Positions 1 to 8,249 of a stretch of DNA of 8,493 bases are shown here, in pieces; the stretch's first letter is position 1; every line of letters starts with the position of its first letter. The stretch is from the NCBI GenBank assembly GCA_009923475.1, contig RFTM01000058.1, positions 1 through 8,493 of the forward strand, in the 5' to 3' direction. The DNA is from Gammaproteobacteria bacterium. GTDB lineage: Bacteria > Pseudomonadota > Gammaproteobacteria > Steroidobacterales > Steroidobacteraceae. The notes under the pieces were generated by a model. It worked only from the letters and a program-made list of their open reading frames with translations. It made no database searches and had not been told where the DNA came from. The position numbers and the translations under genes are program-made.

Positions 1-882
1 GCGCCGTCGCTGCAGCAGCAGTTCTTCACCACCACCTCGACGAACTTCGTCAACGGCGTGCCGTATGACGTGACCACCTTCCCGGCGACCAATCCGGTGG
101 CGGTCGCGCTCGGCGCCAAGCCGCTCGACTCGGAAGACTCCACCAACTTCTCGGTCGGTGCGGTGTTCCAGTTCGACCGTGCCTCGTTGACGATCGCCGC
201 CTACCGCATCGAGCTCGACATCCGCATCGTGCTCTCTGAGAACCTCGGCGCGGGCACCTCGGCTGCCGATCAGGCCGTGCAGCGCTATCTGGGCACGCTC
301 GGCATCACGGGCGCGGCGGGCCGCTTCTTCATCAACGGTGTCGATACCGTGACGAAGGGCGTGGATGTGGTGTTCAACTACCCGATCGTGACGGAGAGCA
401 TCGGCCGCTTCGACATCCTCGCCACTGCCAACTTCAACGAGACGGTGGTGACGAAGGTCCCGGCCACGCCGCAGTTGTCGGCGCTGTCGCCGGCGCCGTC
501 GCTCTTCGACCGCGGCAACCGCCTCACCTTCGAACGCGGCCAGCCGAAGGACAAGTACGCGCTGTCGGTCTCCTGGACGGTCGGCGACTTCGGCCTCACC
601 GCCCGTGGTACGCGCTACGGCGAGGTGCTCTCGCCCGCCAACGCCCCGACGGTCACCGCGCCCGACTTCCTGATGACCCCGAAGACGCTGGTGGACCTCG
701 AGGCCCGCTACGCGTTCGGCGACCACATGAAGTTCGCGCTCGGCGCCGACAACGTGTTCGACAAGTACCCGGACCCGCTGCCGCCGGGCCTCAACACCAC
801 GGGTGCGACCTCGTTCTCGAACCTCGCGCCCTTCGGTCGTTCGGGCCGCTATGTCTACGGACGCGTGACCTTCGCGTTCTGA
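1..882 (+). CDS. TonB-dependent receptor, C-terminal part (5' end outside window)
   Basis: This is the outer-membrane beta-barrel end of a TonB-dependent receptor, a family that imports large or scarce nutrients using energy relayed by TonB-ExbB-ExbD. The frame is open from base 1, giving 293 residues up to TGA at 880-882; the plug domain and start lie upstream. Residues 42-53 (LDSEDSTNFSVG) match the barrel-strand pattern 'L..E.S.N.S.G' of this family. Residues 250-259 (DNVFDKYPDP) are the typical late-barrel DNVFDK.Y turn. The protein ends GRYVYGRVTFAF, whose terminal phenylalanine fits the BAM assembly signal of outer-membrane barrels. Alternating polar and hydrophobic stretches fit beta-strands, and I see no transmembrane helix. 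The ligand cannot be told from this part. A GTG at 58 is internal and not a real start. alkB follows 4 bases after the stop. Confidence 0.93.
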   Translation, partial: APSLQQQFFTTTSTNFVNGVPYDVTTFPATNPVAVALGAKPLDSEDSTNFSVGAVFQFDRASLTIAAYRIELDIRIVLSENLGAGTSAADQAVQRYLGTLGITGAAGRFFINGVDTVTKGVDVVFNYPIVTESIGRFDILATANFNETVVTKVPATPQLSALSPAPSLFDRGNRLTFERGQPKDKYALSVSWTVGDFGLTARGTRYGEVLSPANAPTVTAPDFLMTPKTLVDLEARYAFGDHMKFALGADNVFDKYPDPLPPGLNTTGATSFSNLAPFGRSGRYVYGRVTFAF

Positions 883-886
883 TCCG

Positions 887-1507
887 GTGAAGTCCACGCC
901 GATGGCTCCCGAGGTCGTGCTGCTGCACGGCTTCGCGGAGCCCACCGATGATCTCGTCGCGGCGGTCGGGTCCATCCCGGCCGCCGCGCCGTTTCGGCAC
1001 CTCAAAACCCCGGGCGGCAAGCCGATGTCCGCCGCCATGACCAACTGCGGCGCGCTCGGCTGGGTGAGCGATGCGCGCGGTTACCGCTACGAGCCACACG
1101 ACCCTTTGACGGGCCGCCCCTGGCCCGCGATGCCGGGGGTGCTGCGCGAGCTCGCGCAGCGCGCCGCCGCGGCGGCCGGCTGGCCTGGCTTCGACCCCGA
1201 CTGCTGCCTCGTCAACCGCTATGCGCAGGGCGCGCGCATGGGCGCGCACCGCGATGCCGATGAGCGCGACTTCAGCCAGCCGATCGTCTCGGTGACCCTG
1301 GGCGCGGCGGCGACGTTTCTTTGGTACGGGGCGCGCCGCGCAGGGTCCCCGCTGCGGATCCGCCTCGTGCCGGGAGATGTGCTGGTATGGGGCGGCGAGG
1401 CGCGCCGCGGCTATCACGCCGTGGGGCCGCCGGAGGCGGACCTCCTGGACGGCGGCGGCACCGCCACGCCGGTGCGCATCAACCTCACGTTCAGGAAGGC
1501 GGGGTAG
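887..1507 (+). CDS. alkB: AlkB, alpha-ketoglutarate-dependent DNA/RNA repair dioxygenase
   Basis: AlkB oxidatively removes methyl lesions such as 1-methyladenine and 3-methylcytosine, using Fe(II), O2 and 2-oxoglutarate in the cytoplasm. The 206-residue protein is close in length to E. coli AlkB (216) and collinear with it. The iron ligands are H121 and D123 (in MGAHRDADE) and H177 (in GYHAVG), with the 56-residue D/H spacing kept. R197 and R203 (in RINLTFRKAG) are the 2-oxoglutarate and active-site arginines. The substrate-pocket region MTNCGALGW (51-59) and GYRY (65-68) are present, as is NRYAQGARMG (110-119). The start is uncertain: the frame opens after a stop at 866-868, leaving GTG 887 or ATG 902 (MAPEVVLLHGF), and neither has a clear Shine-Dalgarno. 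The gene sits 4-19 bases after the receptor stop, so it may be read through from there. Its TAG lies 5 bases from the stop of the convergent oxidoreductase gene. Confidence 0.96.
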   Translation: MKSTPMAPEVVLLHGFAEPTDDLVAAVGSIPAAAPFRHLKTPGGKPMSAAMTNCGALGWVSDARGYRYEPHDPLTGRPWPAMPGVLRELAQRAAAAAGWPGFDPDCCLVNRYAQGARMGAHRDADERDFSQPIVSVTLGAAATFLWYGARRAGSPLRIRLVPGDVLVWGGEARRGYHAVGPPEADLLDGGGTATPVRINLTFRKAG

Positions 1508-1512
1508 GGCGG

Positions 1513-4500
1513 CTACACCAGCACCCGCTCGATGCCGCCGTCGTTGGCGCGCGCGACATAGTCGCGCATCCAATGCTCGCCGAGCACGTGGCGCGCGACC
1601 TCGACGACGATGTAGTCGGCGTCCGTCGCGGTCTCGTCGCCGTAGCGCGCGAGCCCCTGCAGGCAGGAGGGGCAGGAGGTCAGCACCTTCACGGGCCCGG
1701 CGAAGCCGTCGGCGCGCACCGCGGCCGCGCCCTTCTGCATCTCCTGCGCCTTGCGGAAGCGCACCTGGGTGGAGATATCGGGGCGCGTCACGGCGAAGGT
1801 GCCCGACTCGCCGCAGCAGCGCGCGTTGTTCGCGATCTTGCCGTTGGCGGCGGAGTTCATGAGCTGGTTCACGACCTTCAGCGGCTCGTGCTGCTTCATC
1901 GGCGAGTGGCAGGGGTCGTGGTAGACGTAGCGCACGCCCGTCACGCCCTCGACCTGCACGCCTTTCTCCATCAGGAACTCGTGGATGTCGACGATGCGGC
2001 AGCCCGGGAAGATCTTGTCGAACTCGTAGCCCTGCAGCTGGTCGTAGCAGGTGCCGCAGCTCACCACCACGGTCTTGATGTCGAGGTAGTTGAGGGTGTT
2101 GGCGACGCGATGGAAGAGCACCCGGTTGTCGGTGATCATCTTCTCGGCCTTGTCGAAGTTGCCCGAGCCGCGCTGCGGGTAGCCGCAGCAGAGATATCCG
2201 GGCGGCAGCACGGTCTGCACGCCCACGTGCCACAACATCGCCTGGGTGGCGAGCCCCACCTGCGAGAAGAGCCGCTCCGAGCCGCAGCCCGGGAAGTAGA
2301 ACACCGCTTCCGCGTCGGCCGCCGTCGCGCGCGGGTCGCGGATCACGGGCACGTAGTCCTTGTCCTCGATGTCGAGCAGCGCCCGCGCGGTCTTCTTGGG
2401 GACGCCCGCGGGCATGCGGCGGTTGACGAAGTGCACCACCTGCTCGCGGACCGGCGGCTTGCCGACGGTGCTGGGCGGCGCGGCGAGCTGCGGCTTGGCG
2501 AAGGCCTTGAGGAGCCCGTGGCCGAACCGCTGGGCCTTGAAGCCCCAATCGATGAGGCCCTTGCGCAACAGCCCGATCTTCTCCGGGCTGGTGGCGTTGA
2601 GGAAGGCCATCGAGGCCGCCGCGCCCGGGTTGAAGCGCTTCTTGCCCATGCGGCGCAGCAGGTCGCGCATCGCCATCGAGACCTCGCCGAAGTCGATGTC
2701 GACCGGGCAGGGTTTCTCGCACTTGTGGCAGACGGTGCAGTGGTCGGCGACGTCGCCGAACTCCTCCCAGTGGCGGATCGAGACGCCGCGCCGCGTCTGC
2801 TCCTCGTAGAGGAAGGCCTCGATGAGCAGCGAGGTGGCGAGGATCTTGTCGCGCGGGCTGTAGAAGAGGTTGGCGCGCGGCACGTGGGTCGCGCACACGG
2901 GCTTGCACTTGCCGCAGCGCAGGCAGTCCTTGATGGCGCCCGAGATGGTGCCGATGTCCGACTGCTGCATGATCAGCGACTCGTGGCCGAGCAGGTTGAA
3001 GCTCGGCGTGTAGGCGCGCGACAGGTCGCCGCCCGGCAGCAGCTTGCCCTTGTTGAAGCGGCCCTCGGGGTCGATGCGCCGCTTGTAGGCGCGCAGCTCG
3101 GCGGTCTCGTCCTCGGTCAGGAACTCGAGCTTGGTGATGCCGATGCCGTGCTCGCCCGAGATCACGCCGCCGAGCTCGCGCGCGATGCGCATGATGCGCA
3201 CCACGGCCGCGTTGGCCTCCTGCAGCATCAGGTAGTCGTCGGAGTTGACCGGGATGTTGGTGTGGACGTTGCCGTCGCCGGCGTGCATGTGCAACGCCAC
3301 CCACACGCGGCCCTTGAGCACGCGCTGGTGGATGGCGGCCATCTCGGCGCGGATCGGCGCGTAGGCTTCGCCCGCGAACACCGCCGCGAGCGGGTCGCGC
3401 AGCTCGCGCTTCCAGGACACGCGCAGCGTGCGGTCCTGCAGGTCGCGGAACACGGTGCGGGGCTTCGCGGCGGAGGGGCCCATAGCGTCCTGCAGGCCCG
3501 AGGGGTCGTCGAGGCGGTGCAGCAGGTCGGACCAGTGGCTGCGCACCTCGGCGAGCAGCTGCCGCGCGCGCTCGGGCCGGTCGCCCAGGATCTCCTCGCG
3601 CGACAGCGCGTCGAGCTCGGCGTCGCCGGTCTTGCCGGGCTTGAGCGGCCCGCGCAGGAACTCCTCGAGCGCGTCGGCGAGGCGCAGCTTGTTGGCGATG
3701 GACAGCTCGATGTTGATGCGCTCGATGGCGTCGGTGTAGTCGCCGAGCCGCGGCAGCGGGATCACCACGTCCTCGTTGATCTTGAAGGCGTTGGTGTGCT
3801 TGGCGATGGCCGCGGTGCGCGCGCGGTCGAGCCAGAACTTCTTGCGCGCCTCGGCGCCCACGGCGATGAAGCCCTCGCCGGCGCGTGCGTTGGCCACGCG
3901 CACCGTCTCGCTGGCGGCGCGGGCGACCGCCGCCTCGTCGTCGCCGACGATGTCGCCGATCAGCACCATCTTGGGCAGCAGCGCGCGCTTGCTCTTGGTG
4001 ACGTAGCCCACGGCCTTGAGGTAGCGCTCGTCGAGGTGCTCGAGGCCCGCGAGCTTCACGCCTTCGGCGCGGTCCGCGGCGTCGAGGCGCGAGATGATCT
4101 CGACGATGGACGGGATGGCCTCGCGCGCCTCGCCGAAGAACTCGAGGCACACCGTGCGGATGTGCCGAGGCATGCGGTGCACCACCCAGCGCGCCGCGGT
4201 GATCAGGCCGTCGCAGCCTTCCTTCTGCACGCCGGGCAGGCCGCCCAGGAACTTGTCGGTGACGTCCTTGCCGAGCCCGGCCTTGCGGAACGCGGCGCCC
4301 GGCATGACCAGCGTCTCGGTGCGCAGCGTGCGCGCCGTGGCGGCGGGCTCGCGGCCGTCCTTCCAGGTGAGGCGCCAGGTGACCTCGGGCGCGTCGTGGA
4401 TCTTGCCGAGGTTGTGGCCGACGCGCTCGACCTCCAGCCAGTCGCCCTGCGGGTCGACCATGCGCCACCAGGCGAGGTTGTCGACCGCCGTGCCCCACAG

Positions 4501-5439
4501 CACGGCCTTCTTGCCGCCGGCGTTCATGGCGACGTTGCCGCCGACGCAGCAGGCCTCCATCGAGGTCGGGTCGACCGCGAACACGAAGCCCGCGCGCTCG
4601 GCGGCGTCCGCCACGCGCTTGGTGACCACGCCTGCCTCGGAGTAGACCGTCGGCACGGTGCGGCCCGCGGCGATGCCGGGCAGGGCGACGTGCTCCACCT
4701 CGGTGACGCGCTCGAGCTTCTCGGTGTTGATGACGGCCGCGAGCGGCGTCAGCGGCACGGCGCCGCCCGTGTAGCCGGTGCCGCCGCCGCGCGGGATGAT
4801 GCTCAGCCCGAGCTCGGTGCAGGCGCGCACGAGGCCCGGGATCTCGTCCTCGGCATCGGGGTAGAGCACGACGAAGGGGTACTCGACGCGCCAGTCGGTG
4901 GCGTCGGTGACGTGCGCGACTCGCGCCGCGGCGTCGAAGCGCACCGCATCGCCGCGCACATGGCGGCCGAGCCGCCGCCGTGCGCGGTCGCGGAGCTTGC
5001 GCGTGCGCTCGAAGCCCGCGGCGAAGGCCTCCACCGCACGCCGGCCGGCGGCGAGCAGCTCGCCGACCTTGCGGTCGCGGTCGCGGTCGGCGGCGCTGCC
5101 GTCCTGCGAGCGGCGCTTGTCGATCTCGCCCAGGCGGTGCTCGAGCGCCTCGATGAGCAGGCGCCGGCGCCGGGGGTTCTCGAGCAGGTCGTCCTCGAGA
5201 TAGGGGTTGCGCTGCACCGCCCAGATGTCGCCGAGCACCTCGTAGAGCATGCGCGCCGAGCGGCCGGTGCGCCGTTCGCCGCGCAGTTCGTCGAGCAGCG
5301 ACCAGGCGTCGGCGCCGAGCAGCCGGATGACGATCTCGCGGTCGGAAAACGAGGTGTAGTTGTACGGGATCTCGCGGATGCGCGGCGCGGCGCTTTCCGG
5401 CGGGGCGAACAACGGCAGTTCTGAGGCGAGGGCGTTCAT
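1513..5439 (-). CDS. DUF3683-type FAD-linked oxidase / iron-sulfur (4Fe-4S + CCG) fusion oxidoreductase
   Basis: This large flavo-iron-sulfur dehydrogenase probably oxidises a D-2-hydroxyacid and passes electrons through Fe-S clusters to a quinone or other acceptor; the substrate is not known from sequence. Numbering is from ATG at 5439-5437 (1308 residues). Residues 20-85 hold the DUF3683 signature ([33 protein letters not shown]), followed by an Arg/Glu-rich, likely coiled stretch to about 160. A FAD-binding PCMH/VAO domain follows, with [11 protein letters not shown] near 216-226 and [13 protein letters not shown] at 290-302. The FAD-oxidase C-terminal domain carries [10 protein letters not shown] (717-726) and SGEHGIG (761-767). 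Two 4Fe-4S motifs follow: C839, C842, C845, C849 and C901, C904, C907, C911. Two CCG domains, as in GlpC/HdrB, have C1052, CC1084-1085, C1128/C1131 and C1177, CC1208-1209, C1256/C1259. All key residues are intact. The frame could extend to ATG 5484 or 5499, the last colliding with the divergent gene; the 'MNA...' start fits relatives I recall. D-2-hydroxyglutarate dehydrogenase YdiJ has a related but shorter layout. Confidence 0.93.
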   Translation of the reverse strand: MNALASELPLFAPPESAAPRIREIPYNYTSFSDREIVIRLLGADAWSLLDELRGERRTGRSARMLYEVLGDIWAVQRNPYLEDDLLENPRRRRLLIEALEHRLGEIDKRRSQDGSAADRDRDRKVGELLAAGRRAVEAFAAGFERTRKLRDRARRRLGRHVRGDAVRFDAAARVAHVTDATDWRVEYPFVVLYPDAEDEIPGLVRACTELGLSIIPRGGGTGYTGGAVPLTPLAAVINTEKLERVTEVEHVALPGIAAGRTVPTVYSEAGVVTKRVADAAERAGFVFAVDPTSMEACCVGGNVAMNAGGKKAVLWGTAVDNLAWWRMVDPQGDWLEVERVGHNLGKIHDAPEVTWRLTWKDGREPAATARTLRTETLVMPGAAFRKAGLGKDVTDKFLGGLPGVQKEGCDGLITAARWVVHRMPRHIRTVCLEFFGEAREAIPSIVEIISRLDAADRAEGVKLAGLEHLDERYLKAVGYVTKSKRALLPKMVLIGDIVGDDEAAVARAASETVRVANARAGEGFIAVGAEARKKFWLDRARTAAIAKHTNAFKINEDVVIPLPRLGDYTDAIERINIELSIANKLRLADALEEFLRGPLKPGKTGDAELDALSREEILGDRPERARQLLAEVRSHWSDLLHRLDDPSGLQDAMGPSAAKPRTVFRDLQDRTLRVSWKRELRDPLAAVFAGEAYAPIRAEMAAIHQRVLKGRVWVALHMHAGDGNVHTNIPVNSDDYLMLQEANAAVVRIMRIARELGGVISGEHGIGITKLEFLTEDETAELRAYKRRIDPEGRFNKGKLLPGGDLSRAYTPSFNLLGHESLIMQQSDIGTISGAIKDCLRCGKCKPVCATHVPRANLFYSPRDKILATSLLIEAFLYEEQTRRGVSIRHWEEFGDVADHCTVCHKCEKPCPVDIDFGEVSMAMRDLLRRMGKKRFNPGAAASMAFLNATSPEKIGLLRKGLIDWGFKAQRFGHGLLKAFAKPQLAAPPSTVGKPPVREQVVHFVNRRMPAGVPKKTARALLDIEDKDYVPVIRDPRATAADAEAVFYFPGCGSERLFSQVGLATQAMLWHVGVQTVLPPGYLCCGYPQRGSGNFDKAEKMITDNRVLFHRVANTLNYLDIKTVVVSCGTCYDQLQGYEFDKIFPGCRIVDIHEFLMEKGVQVEGVTGVRYVYHDPCHSPMKQHEPLKVVNQLMNSAANGKIANNARCCGESGTFAVTRPDISTQVRFRKAQEMQKGAAAVRADGFAGPVKVLTSCPSCLQGLARYGDETATDADYIVVEVARHVLGEHWMRDYVARANDGGIERVLV

Positions 5440-5497
5440 CTGGGCGGCATCCGTGCGGGTGCCCCATTCTCCCACCGTTCCCATATGATTTGGGCCC
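5440..5497. promoter_or_regulatory. Divergent intergenic spacer, probable promoters for both flanking genes
   Basis: These 58 bases separate the oxidoreductase (leftward) from the methyltransferase operon (rightward), so both promoters must lie here or inside the neighbouring coding regions. The only AT-rich patch is CATATGATTT at 5482-5491. It contains TATGAT (5484-5489), a 5-of-6 match to a sigma-70 -10 box for rightward transcription. No good -35 box stands 16-18 bases upstream (sequence gccccat). A -10 ending at 5489 would start transcription at about 5496-5498, on or next to the methyltransferase ATG, implying a leaderless or nearly leaderless mRNA; this agrees with the absence of a Shine-Dalgarno. 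On the other strand only a weak -10-like GAGAAT is seen. CATATG and GGGCCC are short palindromes of no proven role. Seen: the motif. Inferred: the promoter. Confidence 0.35.
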
Positions 5498-6370
5498 ATG
5501 AGCCGCCCTTCGACCGTCGAATTCGATCCTCGCCACCCGCAGGCGGCCCAGATGGCCGATCCGGCGATGCTGCGGACCCTGCGCTTCCAGGCCGAGGCGA
5601 CCTGGCCGCAGGAGTCCCGGCTGCTCGCCCGTTACGCGTTGCCGGCCGAGGCCCGGCTGCTCGACCTCGGCTGCGGCTCGGGCGAGTTCACCCGCAGGCT
5701 CGCAGGGGCCTTCCCGGGGGCGGAATCGGTCACCGGTGTCGATGTGCTGCCCGAGATGCTGCGGGCCGCAGAGGCCCTCTGCGGGGCTGCGGGGGCGGGC
5801 GGCCGCATGCCGCGGCTGGTCTTCGAGGAGGGCGATGCCACGGCCCTGCGCTTCCCGGACGGGCACTTCGACCTCGTGGCGCTGCGCCACCTGACGCAAC
5901 TGCTGCCCGACCCGGAGGCGGTGCTGCGCGAATGCCGCCGGGTGCTGCGTCCCGGCGGCTGGCTGCACGTGGTCTCCGAAGATTACGGGATGCTGCATTT
6001 CCCGCCGCGCGACGGCGCCGACCCCGACCGCTTGTGGCAGCTGGACGTGGTCTCGCACACCCGCCTCACGGGCACCGACGCGCGCATCGGCCGCCGCACG
6101 CTGCCGATGCTGCGCGCGCTCGGCTTCGAGCACGTCAGCATCCAATATCTCGTGCTCGACACCGAGCGCGTCCCCCGCGAGGTGCTCGCCGGCATCATCG
6201 AGGCCTGGCGCGACGGTTATGCCGAGGTGCTCGCCCGGTCCTCCGATTCGTCCACGTCCGAGGTGCGCGGGCTGTTCGACGCCGCGCTCGGCACGCTGCG
6301 CGATCCCGAGGGCTACGCAGTGTGGCAGCTGCCGGTGGTCGCGGGCCGCAAGCCGGAGGACGCGCGATGA
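5498..6370 (+). CDS. Class I SAM-dependent methyltransferase
   Basis: This cytoplasmic methyltransferase (290 residues) has a Rossmann-type SAM-binding fold; the methyl acceptor is unknown. Motif I is [15 protein letters not shown] (residues 54-68). The acidic end of strand 2, which binds the SAM ribose, is GVDVLPEML (80-88). [18 protein letters not shown] (110-127) covers the motif II region, and [20 protein letters not shown] (143-162) is the typical post-motif helix and strand. A conserved-looking leader ([12 protein letters not shown], 13-24, then QAEATWPQE, 31-39) supports the early start at 5498. There is no Shine-Dalgarno before this ATG, which lies within CATG at 5497-5500. A later in-frame ATG at 5552 is possible but would remove the leader. 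The stop TGA (6368-6370) overlaps the next gene's ATG (6367-6369), indicating translational coupling. The fold fits small-molecule as well as quinone-type methyltransferases, so I assign no substrate. Confidence 0.9.
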   Translation: MSRPSTVEFDPRHPQAAQMADPAMLRTLRFQAEATWPQESRLLARYALPAEARLLDLGCGSGEFTRRLAGAFPGAESVTGVDVLPEMLRAAEALCGAAGAGGRMPRLVFEEGDATALRFPDGHFDLVALRHLTQLLPDPEAVLRECRRVLRPGGWLHVVSEDYGMLHFPPRDGADPDRLWQLDVVSHTRLTGTDARIGRRTLPMLRALGFEHVSIQYLVLDTERVPREVLAGIIEAWRDGYAEVLARSSDSSTSEVRGLFDAALGTLRDPEGYAVWQLPVVAGRKPEDAR

Positions 6371-6969
6371 ACGACGGGCCGCCGACGACCGCCGCCGCGC
6401 GGGTGCCGGGCAACTTCGGGCTTCAGAGGCATCCCTCCTCCTGGACCCCGCCCGGCTGGGAGGTGCGCGTCGCCACGCGTTGGGCAGCCCACGGGCTGGT
6501 CGCGGAGTACACGCTCTCGGTGCCCGCCGGCCGGCTGTTGCTGCCGCCGCGCAGCGCGTCGCCCGCCGCGCGCGACCTCCTCTGGAAGCACACCTGCGGC
6601 GAGATGTTCGTCGGCGTGCGCGGCGAGCCCGGCTACCTCGAGTTCAACTTCTCGCCCTCGGGCGACTGGGCGGCCTACGCCTTCGACGCCTATCGCCAGG
6701 GTTTCCGGCCCCATGTCTGGTCCGGCCCGACCCCCGAGGTGCGCGCCGTGCCGGGCGAGGGTGCGACCCGCCTGGTCGCCACCGTCCCGCACCAGGCGTT
6801 CCGCAGCCTGCTGCGCGACGGGCGGACGCCGCCGCTCGAGGCGGCCTTCACGCTGGTGCTGGAGGCCGACCAGGGCGAGCTCAGCTATTGGGCGCTCGCC
6901 CACCCGCGCGCCGAGCCAGAGTTCCACGACCGCGGCGGTTTCGTCGCGGAGTTCATGGTGGACGAGTGA
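6367..6969 (+). CDS. DOMON-like (CBM9-type fold) domain protein
   Basis: This 200-residue protein consists almost wholly of a DOMON-like ligand-binding domain, a beta-sandwich fold shared with family 9 carbohydrate-binding modules and with heme- or sugar-binding DOMON domains. Family marks seen are DLLWKHTCGEMFVG (70-83), YLEFNFSPSGDWAAYAFDAY (90-109) and SYWALAHPRAEPEFHDRGGF (173-192). There is no signal peptide, lipobox or membrane helix, so it is probably cytoplasmic, unlike many extracellular CBM9 or DOMON proteins. No catalytic motif is visible and a binding role is inferred from the fold; the ligand is unknown. The start is set by ATG 6367, which overlaps the methyltransferase stop by 4 bases (ATGA). 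The frame is open further upstream, but that part lies inside the methyltransferase and reads as Arg/Ala-rich shadow sequence. The NamZ-like gene starts 10 bases after this stop, so a shared job in sugar or muropeptide binding is plausible but unproven. Confidence 0.85.
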   Translation: MNDGPPTTAAARVPGNFGLQRHPSSWTPPGWEVRVATRWAAHGLVAEYTLSVPAGRLLLPPRSASPAARDLLWKHTCGEMFVGVRGEPGYLEFNFSPSGDWAAYAFDAYRQGFRPHVWSGPTPEVRAVPGEGATRLVATVPHQAFRSLLRDGRTPPLEAAFTLVLEADQGELSYWALAHPRAEPEFHDRGGFVAEFMVDE

Positions 6970-6979
6970 GCCGCGCGCC

Positions 6980-8188
6980 GTGAGCGGCATCCGTTTCGGC
7001 ATCGACCGACTGCTCGACGACGCCGCGCTGCGCGCGCCGCTCGCGGGCAAGCGGCTCGGCCTGCTCGCGCACCCGGCCTCCATGACCGCCGATTGGCGGC
7101 ATTCCCTCGACGCCTTGGCCGCGACGCCCGGCCTGCGCGTCACCGCCGCCTTCGGCCCGCAGCACGGCCTGCGCGGCGACAAGCAGGACAACATGGTCGA
7201 GTCGGCGGATTTCCTCGACCCGGCGCTCGGCATCCCCGTGTTCAGCCTCTACGGCGAGGTGCGACGCCCCACCGACGCGATGCTCGCGCACTGCGATGCG
7301 CTGCTCGTCGACCTGCAGGACCTCGGCTGCCGCATCTACACCTTCATCACCACGCTGCGCTACGTGCTCGAGGAGTGCGGCCGGCTCGGCAAGGCGGTGT
7401 GGGTGCTCGACCGCCCGAACCCGGCGGGGCGGCCGGTCGAGGGCCTCGCGCTGCGCGCCGGCTGGGAGAGCTTCGTCGGCGCCGGGCCGATGCCGATGCG
7501 CCACGGCCTCACCATGGGCGAGATGGCGCGCTGGTTCGTGCGCGAGTTCCGCATCGACGTCGAGCTCGTGACGGTGCCGATGCAGGGTTGGGCGCCGGAG
7601 ACCGCGCCGGGCTACGGCTGGCCGCTGGGGGAGCGCAGCTGGGTGAACCCCAGCCCGAACGCGCCCAACCTCTCGATGGCGCGGGCTTACGCCGGCACCG
7701 TGATGCTCGAGGGCACGACGCTCTCCGAGGGCCGCGGCACGACGCGGCCTCTGGAGGTCTTCGGCGCGCCCGACCTCGATGCGGCGGCCGTATCGCGCAA
7801 GATGGCCGCGCTCGCGCCCGATTGGCTCGCCGGTTGCCGGCTGCGCGAGTGCTGGTTCGAGCCGACCTTCCACAAGCACGTCGGCAAGCTGTGCCACGGC
7901 CTGCAGGTGCACCTCGACGATCCCGCCTACGACCACGCGCGCTTCCGGCCGTGGCGGCTGCAGGCGCTCGCCTTCAAGGCGATCCGCGCGCTGCGCCCCG
8001 ACTACCCGCTGTGGCGCGACTTCCCCTATGAATACGAGCGCGACCGGCTCGCCATCGACCTCATCAACGGCGGTCCGCTGCTGCGCGAGTGGGTGGACGA
8101 CCCGGCCGCGGCGCCCGGCGACCTCGAGGCCGCCTCGTCGGCGCGCGCCGCGGCCACGTCCGGCCTGCGGGCTGCGTACAACTGCTGA
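6980..8188 (+). CDS. DUF1343 / NamZ-like (GH171) putative exo-beta-N-acetylmuramidase
   Basis: DUF1343 proteins include NamZ, which releases MurNAc from the non-reducing ends of peptidoglycan chains. The 402-residue length is normal for the family. The Rossmann-like N-terminal domain shows GKRLGLLAHPAS (23-34), FGPQHGLRGDKQDNMVES (58-75), VFSLYGEVRRPT (87-98), LLVDLQDLGCRIYTFITT (108-125) and VLDRPNPAGRPVEG (142-155). The second half has HGLTMGEMA (175-183), WVNPSPNAPNL (221-231), EGTTLSEGRGTTRPLE (244-259) and HKHVGKLCHGLQVH (298-311). Two points are odd. Q61 stands where I recall NamZ enzymes having a catalytic glutamate (PEHG), and there is no signal peptide, although B. subtilis NamZ is secreted. 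Start: GTG 6980 is the only sensible start after the preceding stop; it has only a weak GAGTGAG upstream. It is third in the methyltransferase/DOMON-like operon. Family membership is firm; muramidase activity is inferred. Confidence 0.9.
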   Translation: MSGIRFGIDRLLDDAALRAPLAGKRLGLLAHPASMTADWRHSLDALAATPGLRVTAAFGPQHGLRGDKQDNMVESADFLDPALGIPVFSLYGEVRRPTDAMLAHCDALLVDLQDLGCRIYTFITTLRYVLEECGRLGKAVWVLDRPNPAGRPVEGLALRAGWESFVGAGPMPMRHGLTMGEMARWFVREFRIDVELVTVPMQGWAPETAPGYGWPLGERSWVNPSPNAPNLSMARAYAGTVMLEGTTLSEGRGTTRPLEVFGAPDLDAAAVSRKMAALAPDWLAGCRLRECWFEPTFHKHVGKLCHGLQVHLDDPAYDHARFRPWRLQALAFKAIRALRPDYPLWRDFPYEYERDRLAIDLINGGPLLREWVDDPAAAPGDLEAASSARAAATSGLRAAYNC

Positions 8189-8200
8189 TGCGGCGGCGGG

Positions 8201-8228
8201 GGAACCGCTGCACACTGCGATGGTCGAA
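8201..8228 (+). promoter_or_regulatory. Possible ECF/sigma-E-type promoter for the DUF883 gene
   Basis: GGAACC at 8201-8206 resembles the GGAAC -35 core of extracytoplasmic-function sigma factors, and TCGAA at 8224-8228 resembles the sigma-E -10 (TCaaA). The gap gives a plausible geometry and would start transcription near 8235, leaving a leader of roughly 28 bases that contains the strong ribosome binding site. DUF883 proteins are stress-linked in E. coli, which makes this sensible, but short motifs of this kind arise easily in GC-rich DNA. No intrinsic terminator is visible between the upstream stop at 8188 and this point, so read-through is also possible. Confidence 0.3.
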
Positions 8229-8249
8229 AGTCCTGCATGTCCAGAGCCC

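Noticed and set aside
1321..5424. An open plus-strand frame of about 4.1 kb opposite the oxidoreductase
   Set aside because: Its translation is His/Ala/Val/Leu/Arg-rich antisense of a well-supported gene, with no recognisable domain and no ribosome binding site.
791..6145. An open minus-strand frame of 5355 bases, out of register with the oxidoreductase gene
   Set aside because: It reads as Arg/Ala/Gly-rich low-complexity sequence with no motifs and crosses four real genes. It is the usual by-product of GC-rich codon use, where stops are rare in other frames.
5485..6366. Upstream extension of the DOMON-like gene to 5485
   Set aside because: The extension lies inside the methyltransferase in another frame and is Arg/Ala/Gly-rich. 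The ATGA overlap at 6367 is a natural start, and the family domain begins after it.
6713..6979. Upstream extension of the NamZ-like gene into the DOMON-like gene
   Set aside because: The extra residues are Arg/Ser-rich shadow sequence. The family's N-terminus (IRFGIDRLL) begins right after GTG 6980.
8170..8190. A 1-base frameshift at the 3' end of the NamZ-like gene (unusual ...RAAYNC ending)
   Set aside because: The protein already ends about where relatives do (R-x-x-Y plus a few residues). Adding a base would run the frame into non-coding DNA, so there is no clear evidence of damage.
8193..8210. GCGG...CCGC hairpin after the NamZ-like gene as a terminator
   Set aside because: The stem is only about 4 bases and no T-run follows, so it does not qualify as an intrinsic terminator.
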